From Silene conica (lineage: Eukaryota; Streptophyta; Magnoliopsida; Caryophyllales; Caryophyllaceae): DNA of 64,000 nucleotides. The notes beneath the pieces were generated by a model. That model made no database searches and was not told the DNA's origin. It saw only the letters and a list, made by a program, of their open reading frames with translations. Position 1 is the stretch's first letter; every line of letters begins with the position of its first letter. The position numbers were made by a program, and so were the translations under genes. The stretch is from the NCBI GenBank assembly GCA_029255685.2, contig CM055320.2, forward strand, positions 14,370,614 through 14,434,613. The letters are read 5' to 3'. Positions 32,204 to 44,024 of the stretch are shown here, piece by piece.

Positions 32204-35202
32204 TGTAAAACCCCTCGCGAAAGCGGAAATATAAACACACAAAAGTACCAAAAATGCAGCGGAATTAAAACTTTTAGAAGATAAAACATGCGAGAAGTCT
32301 TAAACTGAAACATAAACTGAAACTGGAAACCAAAATAGATAAGTAACAGTTCTAAGTACGGAAATGAAATATATACATCGCCTGGGATGGTACATCCCTA
32401 CAGGCACAAAAGCGTAAACAGTAAAAGTCTAAGAGTCTAGCTAAGCGTAAACAGGTAAGTCGTCTGATGAATGGATCATCACTCGCTAGCTCTCCTGTAA
32501 CCCTGATCTCCAACCTTGCATGTACCTACATACATGAAAACATGTACGCCACAATCAGTGGGGAGTGACTAGAGTTCTCCTAGCCACCTTTTGTGACAAC
32601 ACGTAACACATAAAACAATACAGAACACTCCAACATATATCAACATGTGAAGCATAAACATCTCATCATCTTATCTCTTACTATCATGCGAATACCATGC
32701 ACGGCTCTCAACTAACTTCATAAACAGATAAGAAGGAGAGCCGGTTTCCCTACTGGTTGCCCAGTCGGGGGGTCTTTCAATCTAATCATTTATGAAACCG
32801 AACTAAGAGTCATCCAATGCCTTGGATGATTTAACCACAAATCCTTTAACAACGATAACATACTAGGCATATCTGACACTGTACCATCATCAAGGCAAGC
32901 AGATATAAAACAGCAAGTACAAAGGTTCAGAGGCGACATCTTAACGCATAACCTAGTACTAAATAATTCAGCAAGTATAAAGGTTCAGAGGCGACATCTT
33001 AACGCATAACCTAAATACCAAGTTCACAATATCAAGCAAGGACTCAGAGGCGAAAACTCAACGCATGGACCGGCTATCACTGAACATTAGACTCAGAGGC
33101 GAAAACTCAACGCATGGACTAACATTCAATTCACTATCACAAGTAAGGAACTCAGAGGCGAAAACTCAACGCATGTTCCCCTACCACATCACAAGATACT
33201 AGACTCAGAGGCGAAACTCAACGCATGTTCTAGCACCAAACACCTGCACTCCGGGTAAGGTATGACAACCTGACTGCCCCGTCGTGCAGTTGCTCTACTC
33301 GTCAGACTCAGAGGCCAGCTTAAGGCATGTCCTGACGCGATCACACATACATGTCTGGACTCAGAGGCGAAAACTCAACGCATGTCCCAGACACGACAAA
33401 CAGACATGTATAGAACTCAGAGGCGAAAACTCAACGCATGGCTCCATACACGACAAACAAACACATATAGGGCTCAGAGGCGAAAACTCAACGCATACCC
33501 CTATACATGACAAACAACCTACGTATTAAGTTCAGAGGCGACATCTTAACGCATAACTTAATACGCAACAAAACAATATCATTCAAGTCTATGAGCTACT
33601 CTATAGTTCTACCTTTAACTTCTAATCAACACTTAATTGACCTCGAGAACTAGGATGAGGGAGAGCCGGTTTCCCTTTCGGTTGCCCGACCGGGGGGTCT
33701 CTATCCTCACTATATTCCCGAACCCAATATAATGTTGCCCACCCTCCGGGGACCTCAAATACATGCCACGGGTACACAAAACAAGTTTCAAGTCGAACCG
33801 ACAAACCGTTTAAAAGTTACGATCAATCTACGAAAAACTCCAAATGACATACAGGGATCCCCAGCCGGTCGGCAGGCAGCCGGTCGGCCGGCTGGCAACC
33901 CCTCAGCCTACATCTCTTTTCAAAAACCGAGAAAACACCAAGAAGGACTCCCAGCCGGTCGGCAGGCAGCCGGTCGGCCGGCTGGGAACCCCATTCCCTA
34001 GCCTTTACTAAAATCGTATCCATCCCCATATGCACTCCCAGCCGGCTGGCAGGCGGCCGGTCTGCCGGCTGGGCTCCCATCCTATATAAGTTTTTCGCAA
34101 CCAACACAAGGCAAAATGACTACCAGCCGGTCGGCAGGCGGCCGGTCGGCCGGCTGGCAGTCCTAAGCCGTTTTTCCAAAAACTCGCGAAACACCCAAAC
34201 GCTCTCCCAGCCGGCCGACCGGCGGCCGGTCGGTCGACCGGCTCAGAGAGCCTGCAACCAAAATCGTGATTTTCCAATCTTTCTCAAACTTCACAATTCG
34301 ACTTCTAATCTTCAATAGCATCACAAATAATGTTTACCCACTAACATACATCATCCAATACTACTAATCTATCAGAAAACAAGTCCCATAACAATCCTCA
34401 AATGAATTATACATGTATCCGTCGCAAAAAGGAGAAAACTGAAAATACCCTTAAAAGCATTTGACAATCAATCCAAGCATGAAATCTTCACAACAACATC
34501 ATCCTAAACATGTTGCTAAGTCCTTTAACATCATATTTCGACACAAATCAGAAACAAAACGAGAATCACATCAAATATGCTAATATACACATAAAGGCCG
34601 AGTTTCTCATTATCGTCACCTTAAAGCTTAATCCGGCGATTGATCCTCCTCTACAACGTAAGAGTCCACGTCGGGATCGTCAAGGCCAACCCCTACAACA
34701 AAGAAAACGGTTTAAGAACAACAAAAACGGATTAAAGGCAAAACAGCCCGATTTTTGAAGTCGATAAAAAGAAAAACGAAAGTGATGGATGTCTTGGAAT
34801 TCGCGCGAGGATTCCGAAAATGTACTTACTTTCGCAATTCGATGAACGGATGATGGAGAAAACTCGAAAAGAAGGAAGGGTTTTAAGGAGGTTTTGAAGG
34901 ATTAGAGTTACAGTGAAATGAAATTTGAGGGAGAAGAAGATGTCGACATATAGGGTTTATAAGGTACAAGTGGGTCCTTTCCGAATAATTATATGAAACG
35001 GACTTTTAAACGGATACGGAACGAGTACTTGAGTCGGATATTTAATTATGCCAAGTTGTATTCGTCTTAAGAACTGGAGGTTCTTAAGGCGGATCTTATT
35101 TATTTATGAAAATTTCCGAATTACATTATTAAAATATTATTTTATTACTTAAAATAATTGAAATCGCTTAAATTAGATTTTACGAAAATACGGGATGTTA
35201 CA
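32204..35202 (-). repeat. Tekay LTR at the element's 5' end
   Basis: Promoter-side copy of the 2999-bp LTR. It holds the same hairpin array at 32917-33562 and palindromic units at 33861-34243. The small frames inside it translate identically to those in the other LTR, which argues for near-complete identity. Confidence 0.93.
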
Positions 35203-35265
35203 TACATATTAACTTAAAACTAATTAAACGTGCATATAAATTTAAAAATAATTGAACGGTTATTT

Positions 35266-35804
35266 TTAACCTGACGTACTCGTACGAAAATGATTCCATA
35301 CATGCTCAACCAAATCATTTTTTAATGAAGTGTGTGTCGCCTTATCTCGAATCTCATTCTCAACTTGCATATAATTGCTTAAATTCAAATTTCCAAGTCT
35401 TCCCGGGCGAACATTAAACGGCCTGATAGAAGACCCTGCAAATGTTCCAGCTAAATTTTCATTTTGATCTTGAATAAATTCGGTTGGGTCTTGATAATTT
35501 TGATAAGTATCTCTCTCATCTTCGACAATCATTGGATTATTGAAAAACTTTGTTGTTGAAAACTTGGTTGTTGATATTGATTCGGGAACATAAGTGGATT
35601 ATTGAAATTTGTATATGGGTTGTAGTTTGGAAAATTTGGCCTCCTTGGATTGTTTAACATTTGTAAATAAATTTGACCTTGAGGGGAGTTGAGAAAATTC
35701 GGATCAAACTGAAAATTATTTGGGTTGAATTGATTGTTTGAATTTTCTTGAGAATATGGATTATTTCCATAATTTCGATTACTATCATCCATTATTATTA
35801 TCAA
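35266..35804 (-). pseudogene. PIF/Harbinger copy B: ORF1 start fused to transposase C-terminus by internal deletion
   Basis: From 35804 leftward an Asn/Gln/Pro-rich start, MDDSNRNYGNNPYSQENSNN, ends at 35529. It overlaps a second frame starting MIVEDERDTYQNYQDP and ending RDKATHTSLKNDLVEHVWNHF. The second matches the end of PIF/Harbinger DDE nucleases (HNMIVEDER ... LRNDLIEHIW). The two are in different phases and abut around 35530. A deletion that removed the rest of ORF1 and the catalytic core explains this. Confidence 0.68.
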
Positions 35805-36107
35805 CTAATTAAATAGAGAAAAGAGTAAGAAGATGAAGTTTGAAACAATAGATTGATATTGGACTCTATTTATAGAGGAAGGAAAATGAAATATTTTTGT
35901 TCTTTTTTTTATAAAAAAAAAAGTTGCACAATTGAATTATTAATCATAAACAAGTTATAGTACATTTACAAAATGAAATAAAAGAACCAAAACAATTAAA
36001 AAAAAGCAAAAAAATAATTAAAAGTGGAATTGTTGTACACCATACAACGTGAGTCTTTCTCCCAAAGTAGAGTTTCCCCCTTCCCCTTAGAAAACATAAG
36101 AGGTACC

Positions 36108-39100
36108 CAGGGCCGTCTGGGAGGTTACGGTGGCCCTGTGCAAATTCTAAAAAAAGGGGCCCCAAATATAATACATTATGAAAAAAAACTTATATAGAGA
36201 GAAATATTTGAACATCGTGACCAAAATATTGATACAATCCAAACTAATTAAACAATTACAAAGATTCACTTGGTTAACAAAAAAGCTCTTCTAGCGTTCT
36301 TTGCGGCGAACTCTTCAATTAGTTCTTCATAACAAAATTTATCCAAAACTTGATTCTCGATAGCAATCATAGCTAAACCATTAAGACGGTCTTGTGACAT
36401 AGTAGAACACAAATATGATTTCAACAACTTCGATTTTGAAAAACTTCGTTCCGCAGTTACAACCGTCACTGGAATTGTCAACAAAATCCTATATGTTGTC
36501 ACTGCATTAGGGAAACAACCACCAACATTTTTCATATGATTCAAAATAGCAAGCGGACCCATGTTTTTTTCAGGCATGAATTCTCGAAAAAATTTCAAAT
36601 CCAAATATAGTGCATGTCCTTCAATATCAGAATGACCATTATTTTTAAGGGTATTTTGAAGATTAAGCAACAAGACTCTAACATTGAATCATCTAGTGAA
36701 CTCAATTTTTCAGTCGTAAACATAAAACCAAATATACATTCAAATTTTTGGTATTGTTCAAATCTTTCTTTGAGAGATGATGATATTGCTTGGACAATAA
36801 GAAATAAAAAATAGTTAACTCTAAATGATTCCTCTTCGGATAAACTTGGTGACTCGTCAACATTCTCATCAAATTGTTTTTTTCTTCGAATTTCACGTCA
36901 TTTAGGGAAGGCGCAATCAATGTTCATATCCTCAGCCATATGTCTGGCAGTTTCTATGGCTTTAGAAAAACCATATTCTCGATATTTTTCAAAGGTAGAC
37001 ACTAATGCCTTTACTTGTAGTACAACAACATCAATTACCGTATTCTTTGATTATAGGTTCTTACTAACCTCATTAACAAAATACAATATTTCATACCAAA
37101 TAACTATTGACACTAAAAACTCAAAGTTGCCAAGTTCATTCATTGCTAAAGATTTAACTTCACTTCTAATCTTACAATCATTATCAAGCTCTCCAACCTA
37201 AAGCAACGCTTCTCTTATTTCCGACATTTGAAATCTTATAGCTTTCACACTATCAATACGACTTTCCCAACGAGTAACAAACAAAGGTTTAGCAGTTATA
37301 CCTGGTACATTAGCCTTCAAAATATCTCACCTTTTGTTAGAATGAGCAAATATCGTGTAAACACGTTGTATGGTTCCAAAAAAGTATCTAGCCTTAGTAC
37401 ATGTATTAGCTACGTCACATAATGCTAGGTTCAAACTATGACAACCACAAGGAACATAAAACTCTCTAGGATTTACGTCAAGCAACCTCTTTTGCACACC
37501 TTGATGTTTTCCTTTCATATTAGACCCGTTATCATAACCTTGACCTCTAATGTTATCTAACTCAAGATCAAGAGACTTTAACTCATTTTGCAAAGCATTA
37601 AAAAGTCCTAAACAACTAGTATCATTCACGATTAAAAATCCTAAGAAAGACTCTTCAACTCGAAATTCATCCAAAGATATATCTATGTACCTCAATATAA
37701 TAGACATTTGCTCTTTATGACTAATATTAGGCGTACAATCAAGTATAACAGAAAAAAACTTTGCTTTCTTAATGTTCTTGATGATTTCAGATTTTAACTT
37801 ACAAGCAAGCAAACTTATCAACTCATTTTGGATATTGTGACCAAGATAATGACGATGAGTATCAGTATTTGTAATGCGACTAACATGTTGTTGAATAATG
37901 GGATCAAACTCAGCCAACATCTCAATTAATCCCGAAAAATTATCATTGTTATTTTCATACAACTTCTCATTAATGCCACGAAATGCTAGATTATGTTTTC
38001 CAAAAACCTTTACAATTGAAATAATTCTGACCATAACATTTTTCCAGTGTTCCTTTTCTTTATAAATTTGTTTTTGATTCAACTCGTCAATTGCTTTATT
38101 CTTACCTAGTCTCAAACGTAATTCATACCAAGTAGTCATATTCTTAACATGTTCAACACTCATTTCATGTTCTTTAAGTCTTACACTAAGATGATTCCAA
38201 TCATTAAATCCTTGAGTTACTAAATCACCCCTTCCTTGCAATTTTCTAAATAATTTACAACAAAAGCAAAACACTCTATCAAGTTCTTGTGAATAAACAA
38301 GCTATTCTTTATCCCATTTTTCTCCACTTGGAAAAATTCTAGTATAAAAATTTGATGAAAAATGTCGTTTTGATCTATCTTTAGGACCATTTTCAATACT
38401 CAAATCTCGTTTAGGACCCTTAACAGCTAAATCGTCTAATGAATTAACATCCAATTTATCCCAATTTCGTGGATCAAAAATATCACCTTCAAAAGCAACA
38501 TTAAGATTCTCATCAGAATTAACTTGATCATTATTCAAGTCTTGTTCAACACTTTCACTTTCAGAAGCAACAACACTAGCATTATCAAAATCCTCATCAA
38601 GTTTATCATCATTTTTATCAATATTCTCATTCTCATTTAAAGTGACAGGAGTGTTAATTTCAACCTTTTTCACAATAAATTTATCAACACCTTTTTGAGA
38701 CATGGTTAACTCTTCAATTCTTTTTTTTTTCTTACGTTTTTCACAACCCGATTCATACTTTTTGGTTTTGGGATGCATTCTAAAATTCTGGGTAGTGATT
38801 TCTAAATTAAAAGACGACACAAAGCACACAATATAATTATAAAGCAAAGAATTGTTAGGAAAACACCTATTGGGTAAAAAATCAGAAGATGTGAGATAGA
38901 AATCAAAATAAGAATTATTTTATTGATTGAGACTTCAGAAATCAAAATAAGATTTATTTTATAAGAATAAAGAATAATTTTAAATTAGGATATGATAATT
39001 TTTTAATTAAATATGGAAAATATGGAAGATGTGAGATAGAATATGATTTGATTATGGAAGTTTTTAATTGAGATTTGAGAATAAGGAAAATTAAATATGG

Positions 39101-39302
39101 GAAAGGGGAAAGTTGGAATTCTTGGAAAAGTAATAAAGTTGATTGGCTTTTGATATTTTTGGCAGAGTGATTGGCAGCCAACCGTTACTTCTTTTCTAGG
39201 ATTTTCCTTTTTTTTTAAATTAACATAAACTTAGTAGTTGGGCCCCAAAAAATTGGGGTCATGTTCCTTGGCACGGGTTGCTCACCTATTGGGCCGGCCC
39301 TG
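36108..39302 (-). mobile_element. hAT element with TTF-type zinc-finger transposase (3195 bp)
   Basis: Terminal repeats CAGGGCCGTC / GGCCGGCCCTG and an 8-bp duplication GAGGTACC at 36100-36107 and 39303-39310. The whole interior on the minus strand is a decayed transposase gene. It sits in the right subterminal region of PIF copy B. Confidence 0.88.
36266..38847 (-). pseudogene. hAT transposase (TTF zinc finger, DUF4371, dimerisation domain), decayed
   Basis: N-terminus: basic and acidic low-complexity region, then the TTF-type finger with RHFSSNFYTRIFPSGEKW and VFCFCCKLF. The RNase-H-like core follows, with DCTPNISH, GQGYDNGSNMKGKHQGVQ and CGCHSLNLALCD, then DTRWESR-like TRWESRIDSV. C-terminal hAT dimerisation region: ILLTIPVTVVTAERSFSKSK near 36430-36490. 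In-frame stops occur at 38302-38304 (TAG), 37327-37329 (TGA), about 37200 (TAG), then a TAA and a TGA further on. A frameshift precedes the dimerisation part. It was about 800 residues when intact, similar to plant TTF-type (zinc finger MYM-type 1-like) relatives. Not functional now. Confidence 0.88.
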
Positions 39303-39384
39303 GAGGTACCCACAAAGGAGAGGTTACCTCTTAATAGGAGATAAATTTTAAGAGGTACCCATTTTCCCTCCATTTTACATGCTC

Positions 39385-39593
39385 TTAATGTTAATATAAT
39401 TAATTTTTTATTGTTAATTTTTTTATAATCACACATTTAATGCAATATACTTCTCTTTTGCTATTTTTTTGTGAGTAACAGATACCCGTATCTCGTATGT
39501 TGATATGGAGCAATATGGAAGCATAAAGTACTTTTTTAAGTACGTATTGCTTATTTCATTTCTCGTTTTCATTCTTATATACGAGAGCATATA
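39385..39593. other. Short AT-rich flank between PIF copy B and a solo LTR
   Basis: No recognisable feature. It ends with the target duplication ATATA (39589-39593). Confidence 0.6.
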
Positions 39594-40005
39594 TGTAACA
39601 CCCTCACAATTCAAGCCATTTAGGAAGGACCATCAGATTATGAAACCACTGTCATCTCAGTTTCATGAGGCATAATATCAAAGTAAACGAACATGCAACT
39701 TATTGTAAAGTTATAAGTAAAGTGTTTATAATCTCTCAAAAGAATCATAAATGATCAAATGTCTATGAAAGCTAAAGTGACAAAACTGTGATAGCTACAA
39801 AATTGTGTGACAGCCCATCCTCCTAGCCAAAGCATCATCAAGCACAACATATATGTTATAATACCTGAGAATCTGCTCACCATATCAATGGATTATCACA
39901 ACGCACAAACTACAAGCGACAGTTACTGTATACGCAATATCGTAAGTACCAAACTCAAGAACAAGTATAAAATCTCAAAGCATAGCATGCTGATACTACA
40001 ATTAC

Positions 40006-40643
40006 TAGGGCTGAGCAAAACGGATATCCGATCCGATTTTGGCATATGAGATATCCGAATTTGAAATTCTCAATTTTCGTGATCCACATCCGATCCGAAT
40101 ATTTCGGATATCCAATAATCTGGAATCCAAAATTTCGGATATCCATATTTCGGAAACCGGATTTGATCCAGATTTAAAAGTAGAGAAAGTTCCACAAAGG
40201 CTATTGGGCTATTGGCCAATGGGATGTTGCAAACTAAAACTAAAGGCAATTTAAGTCAATTTCACATTTTGCAACCCACTTTAAAAGGGGGCTTCGATGG
40301 CAAATTACAAGTCTTGAATTTTCATCGCATAAATTATTAAATTATAAGTCCCGATAACATGAATTATTAAATTGCAAGTCTTTATAACAAATTTCAAAAT
40401 ATGTCTAAAATCCGCATAAACTAAACATGAAGTTTGTAAACATTTTTGTATAAAGTTTTTAAATTAGGATCTGATTCGGATATCCACTTTTATGAAAATC
40501 TCGATCCACATCCAGTCCAATTTATTCGGAAAAAACTGGATCGGTTATCCATTTTAAATGGTATCTATATATTCGGATTTTTTTTTTCGGAATTCGGATC
40601 GGATTCAGATAAAATTTGTATCAGAATTTTTTTCTCAGCCCTA
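40006..40643. mobile_element. hAT-type MITE (638 bp)
   Basis: Ends TAGGGCTGAGCAAAA and TTTTTCTCAGCCCTA. The 8-bp duplication is ACAATTAC (39998-40005, 40644-40651). Many GGATATCC and GATCCGATC words form subterminal repeats. No coding capacity. Confidence 0.87.
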
Positions 40644-40697
40644 ACAATTACCAAATCATCTCACAGTGGCGACTTGCAGGCTGCAGTCCACAAACAA

Positions 40698-42016
40698 TGT
40701 AACACCCGGGTTTAAAGACTCATTTCTAGGCCTGAGACTATGGACCATCTGACTTGAGTCTGACTTAGAAAGGGAGAGAGTAGACCTTCCTTAGGAAGGA
40801 AGCCCAACTGTTCGGGAAGGCTCGGTCGAATGAGACCAACTCGACCGAATGATACCAACTCGGTCGAGTAAGACCAACTCAGTCGAGTTGGTCTAGCTCG
40901 GCCGAGTGCGTTGTTCCAGGACTTCCAACAGACTTATTTCCGCGTCAGGATTTAATATAAACCTAATTCGTGTATCAGTCTCATAAGACCTCGTAACCCT
41001 AAAACAAAAAAAGAGCTTTTCCATCCCTTTCCCTCTCATCCCAAACTCCCATGGATGTCAGTCAACCCTGCCTACAAGACTACCCGATCCGAGACCTAGC
41101 ACCTGCCACCCGTATAACAATTTCGGTAAGTACCTTCTTCCATTAGTCCGACCTTTCCAGTATCTCTTACAATTATGTTGACGGGTATAATCTATAATAG
41201 GGAACCTTTGATGTCGTGCTAGAGTCGCGATAGGGATCATTGGTTGCGTATGTCAGGTAGGTGACCCTACGCAGTCAAGTATTTGCTTTGTATTATCTTC
41301 CATGTTTGTTGTGACTACGACGCCGTATGATTTCTGTATACGGCTAGTATTGATATTAGTGGTACGATATTGATGGTGACGTTGTTGAGATTGCATTTGG
41401 AACATATGTGTGGGACCATTGCGGGAAATGACTCTCACTCCCACGATCGCTCTTCGTGGGACCCACCACGGAGTACTTTAATGATATGGGTACCCATTGC
41501 CGTGAGCAAGTGGGAGATGATATGCTGAGATGATTCAGTGGTTTAGTGTGACAGTACGATTATGTAGTGTTGACTCGTGAGATATGTGGTTCTAGCCGTT
41601 GGTATTGATAGTTGAACTTTTCGATTTGTATTCTTATTTTCATGTAAGTTTATTATTGTGTTTGTACTGACGCGTGTTTTGTATGTTGCTCCTATCTGTA
41701 TATGAAGTGATCCATTGTTGTATGTCAATGGTGGGCAGTGCGATGATTTCAGGTGTGGATGTTTGGATGGTGTGCTTCCTGAGTTGCTTGCTTGTTGTGT
41801 TTGGGACGAGCAGACGATAAGGTTTATCGTGATTATCAATAGTCGTATATGTAGAGTTTCACCCCTGTATTTTCTTTTTTGTTGCTTTGGCTACACACTT
41901 GTAATAACCTTCAATGGTCTATTTGATATATACATTCCTTGGGAAACCGAGATTGTAACATCCCCGTTGACTAAGGAAGGTCTAGATAAGGCTCCTTGGA
42001 AATCAGGAGTGTTACA
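40698..42016 (+). mobile_element. Solo LTR (gypsy type, 1319 bp)
   Basis: TGTAACACCCGG...GGAGTGTTACA flanked by AACAA (40693-40697, 42017-42021). A palindrome cluster with CTCGGTCGAGT-type words lies at 40823-40911. A TATA-like AATATAAACC lies near 40950. No internal retrotransposon sequence. Confidence 0.87.
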
Positions 42017-42349
42017 AACAACCCCCACTTGCTCGCGACAAGGGGTACCCAGACCATTAATGATATGTGCACATCCCTTGCGCGACAGGAACCATGAAGG
42101 GCTATGGTAAGATTGAGAGCCATTTTCCGTCAATGGTGTCAAACATATGGTCCATATCTCATCTCATGATCCATAAGTGATATCTGTCTTACATCATAAC
42201 AATAACATCGTCAAAATCACATAACAGATAACTGAGTAGGGAGAACCTTACCTCAAGGCAAAATCACACAAAGCAAAAATCCAACTGATTATACCATCGC
42301 TCTTCTACAAAATCTCCTCCTAAGATATATAACATATAACCTATTACTA

Positions 42350-43581
42350 ACAATCTCCTCCTACGAAATCTTCTCTGAAGGTGAGCTTCCCTTTAAGTAT
42401 CTAGGGATCCCTATCCAAACCACTAGGCTGAAGAAAACGGATTGTGAGTGTCTGGTGGATAAAATTTGCTCTAGACTTCACTCTTATGGAGCTCGAAAGT
42501 TTTCATACGCGGGCAGACTTGTTCTGGTGAAGGCTGTACTAACTTCTCTGCATTCTTATTGGGCTACTATGTTTGTTCTTCCCAAAGGTATCCTGGCAAG
42601 GACTAACGCTACATGTAGGAACTTCCTATGGGATAGCAGCCCTACCTATTGCCGTCCCCCTATGGTATCCTGGGACACAATCTGTAATCCAAAAGAAGAA
42701 GGTGGATTAGGCATAAAGAACTTGGAGTTACTTAATATTGCCATGGTAGGTCGTTTAGTTGACTGGATTACAACCAATAAAGACTCCATATAGGTAAGAT
42801 GGGTCCAGTATAACTACCTTAAGGGTCGGGATTGGATGGAATACTCCCCCCCCCCCCCCCCCACTCATTCTAGTTGGGTCTGGCGGAAAATTTGCTAGGT
42901 AAAGGAGCGACTTGCAGGTGGTTATACAGCAGGGATATGGGTTGTTCAATCTACTGGGTATTCCATAGCAGGAGCTTATGACTGGCTCAGGAATGCAAGA
43001 CCTAAAGTAGGTTGGAGCTCGGTTGTTTGGCAGAGAATGGGTATTCCAAAACACCAGTTTATAGGCTGGTTGTATGCTCAGAATGCTTTGAGAACGAATG
43101 ACAAACTTAGTGCTTTTGGAATGGATGTCTCGGTACTGTGCTATTTGTGTGGATTGCATAATGAATCTACGGATCATGTGCTCTTTGCTTGCCCTTACAG
43201 CCATAAGACTCTTCAGACTATTTATGACTTGGCGGGCATAAGTTTGCCAGCCATAAATCCACTTCATTGGTGTGAGCACATGACAGGAACCAGCGTACAA
43301 AATGATGTCACGACAGCATTACTTCTGAGTGCTATATATCACATTTGGGGACAGCAAAATCAAAGTAAGAATGATCAGCTCATCACAGTACCTAAGAGAG
43401 TAGATAAGAAGATTGTGGATGATATCCGTGCCAGAGTAAAAAAAAAAAAGGTGCTTCAAGTTATAATCAAGAAGATCTAGAATGGCTTAGACATTATATG
43501 CTTCTGTAATCGCTTATAGCATCACTTGTACAGTTGGTTGTGGTCTATGATATACATACCTTACATTTCATCAAAAAAAAA
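42350..43581 (+). pseudogene. 5'-truncated L1 LINE: end of ORF2 with zinc-binding (zf-RVT) domain
   Basis: Begins within the palm-to-thumb region (GELPFKYLGIPI; GRLVLVKAVLTSL). An in-frame TAG follows at 42791-42793, and a C homopolymer at about 42847-42862 disrupts the frame. It resumes with the zf-RVT region (WQRMGIPKHQFIGWLYAQNAL, CYLCGLHNESTDHVLFACPY). A 3' untranslated part ends in an A run near 43573-43581. Truncation at the 5' side is the norm for LINE insertions. I could not identify a target duplication. Confidence 0.8.
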
Positions 43582-44024
43582 CAATCATCACAAGCATAAC
43601 TTATCTCAATACATACTATCTAGTGAATTAAAGACTTACTTGATGAACGAGGCTAGGATGATCGACGCGACTAGACTCTGGTAGATAACATCTAAGGATT
43701 TAGGGTGAAAGTTTATTGAGATAAAAGTTATTGATGCGACAGAAACATATGGTAAAATAAACTTTTTAACCTTCGAAATTCTTTTATAAACTTACCACGA
43801 TGCTGACATGGAAAGACGCACTCGGACGAGTATCACATGTACTCGGCCGAGTTGGACCAGCTCGTCCGAGTTACACATACTCGTCCGAGTTCGCCTAACT
43901 CGACTGAGTACGTACTACTCGACCGAGTTGGAACGAACTTCAGCAACTCTGACCTGAGTGTACTCGACCGAGTATGACCTACTCGAAGTAGTACACCTAT
44001 TCGTCTAAGGGATCGGTGTTACAA

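Larger units (their letters stand above)
24537..35202 (-). mobile_element. Complete Tekay/Del chromovirus (10,666 bp)
   Basis: Two 2999-bp LTRs (24537-27535, 32204-35202) each have TGTAAAACCCC and GATGTTACA at the ends in plus orientation. The element is flanked by TACAT (24532-24536 and 35203-35207). On the minus strand it has a primer site TTGGTATCAGAGC at 32190-32202, one uninterrupted gag-pol frame, and a TTGGGGTGAT polypurine tract beside 27536. Where compared, the LTRs show no difference. All parts needed for autonomous transposition appear present. Confidence 0.95.
24271..39384 (-). mobile_element. Internally deleted PIF/Harbinger element, copy B (interrupted twice)
   Basis: Sequence colinear with copy A resumes around 24271 and is split by a Tekay insertion at 24537. 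It continues at 35208-36107, is split by an hAT at 36108, and ends 39311-39384 with CCATTTTACATGCTC. The left terminal repeat is not recognisable. Its own length, without the insertions, is roughly 1.2 kb. Confidence 0.62.
39594..44023 (-). mobile_element. Solo LTR (gypsy type), interrupted by three other elements
   Basis: Plus-strand ends TGTAACACCCTC and GATCGGTGTTACA. ATATA precedes it. After it comes A, then a Helitron, then TATA, which restores ATATA. Its own pieces are 39594-40005, 40652-40697, 42022 to about 42350, and about 43582-44023, roughly 1.2 kb. Minus orientation is inferred because the ACTCGNNCGAGT palindromes, which are promoter-proximal in the related solo LTR at 40698, lie at its right end (43829-43992). 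Confidence 0.78.

Noticed and set aside
43829-43992. Satellite DNA
   Set aside because: Short palindromes confined to an LTR, with no longer unit repeated in tandem.
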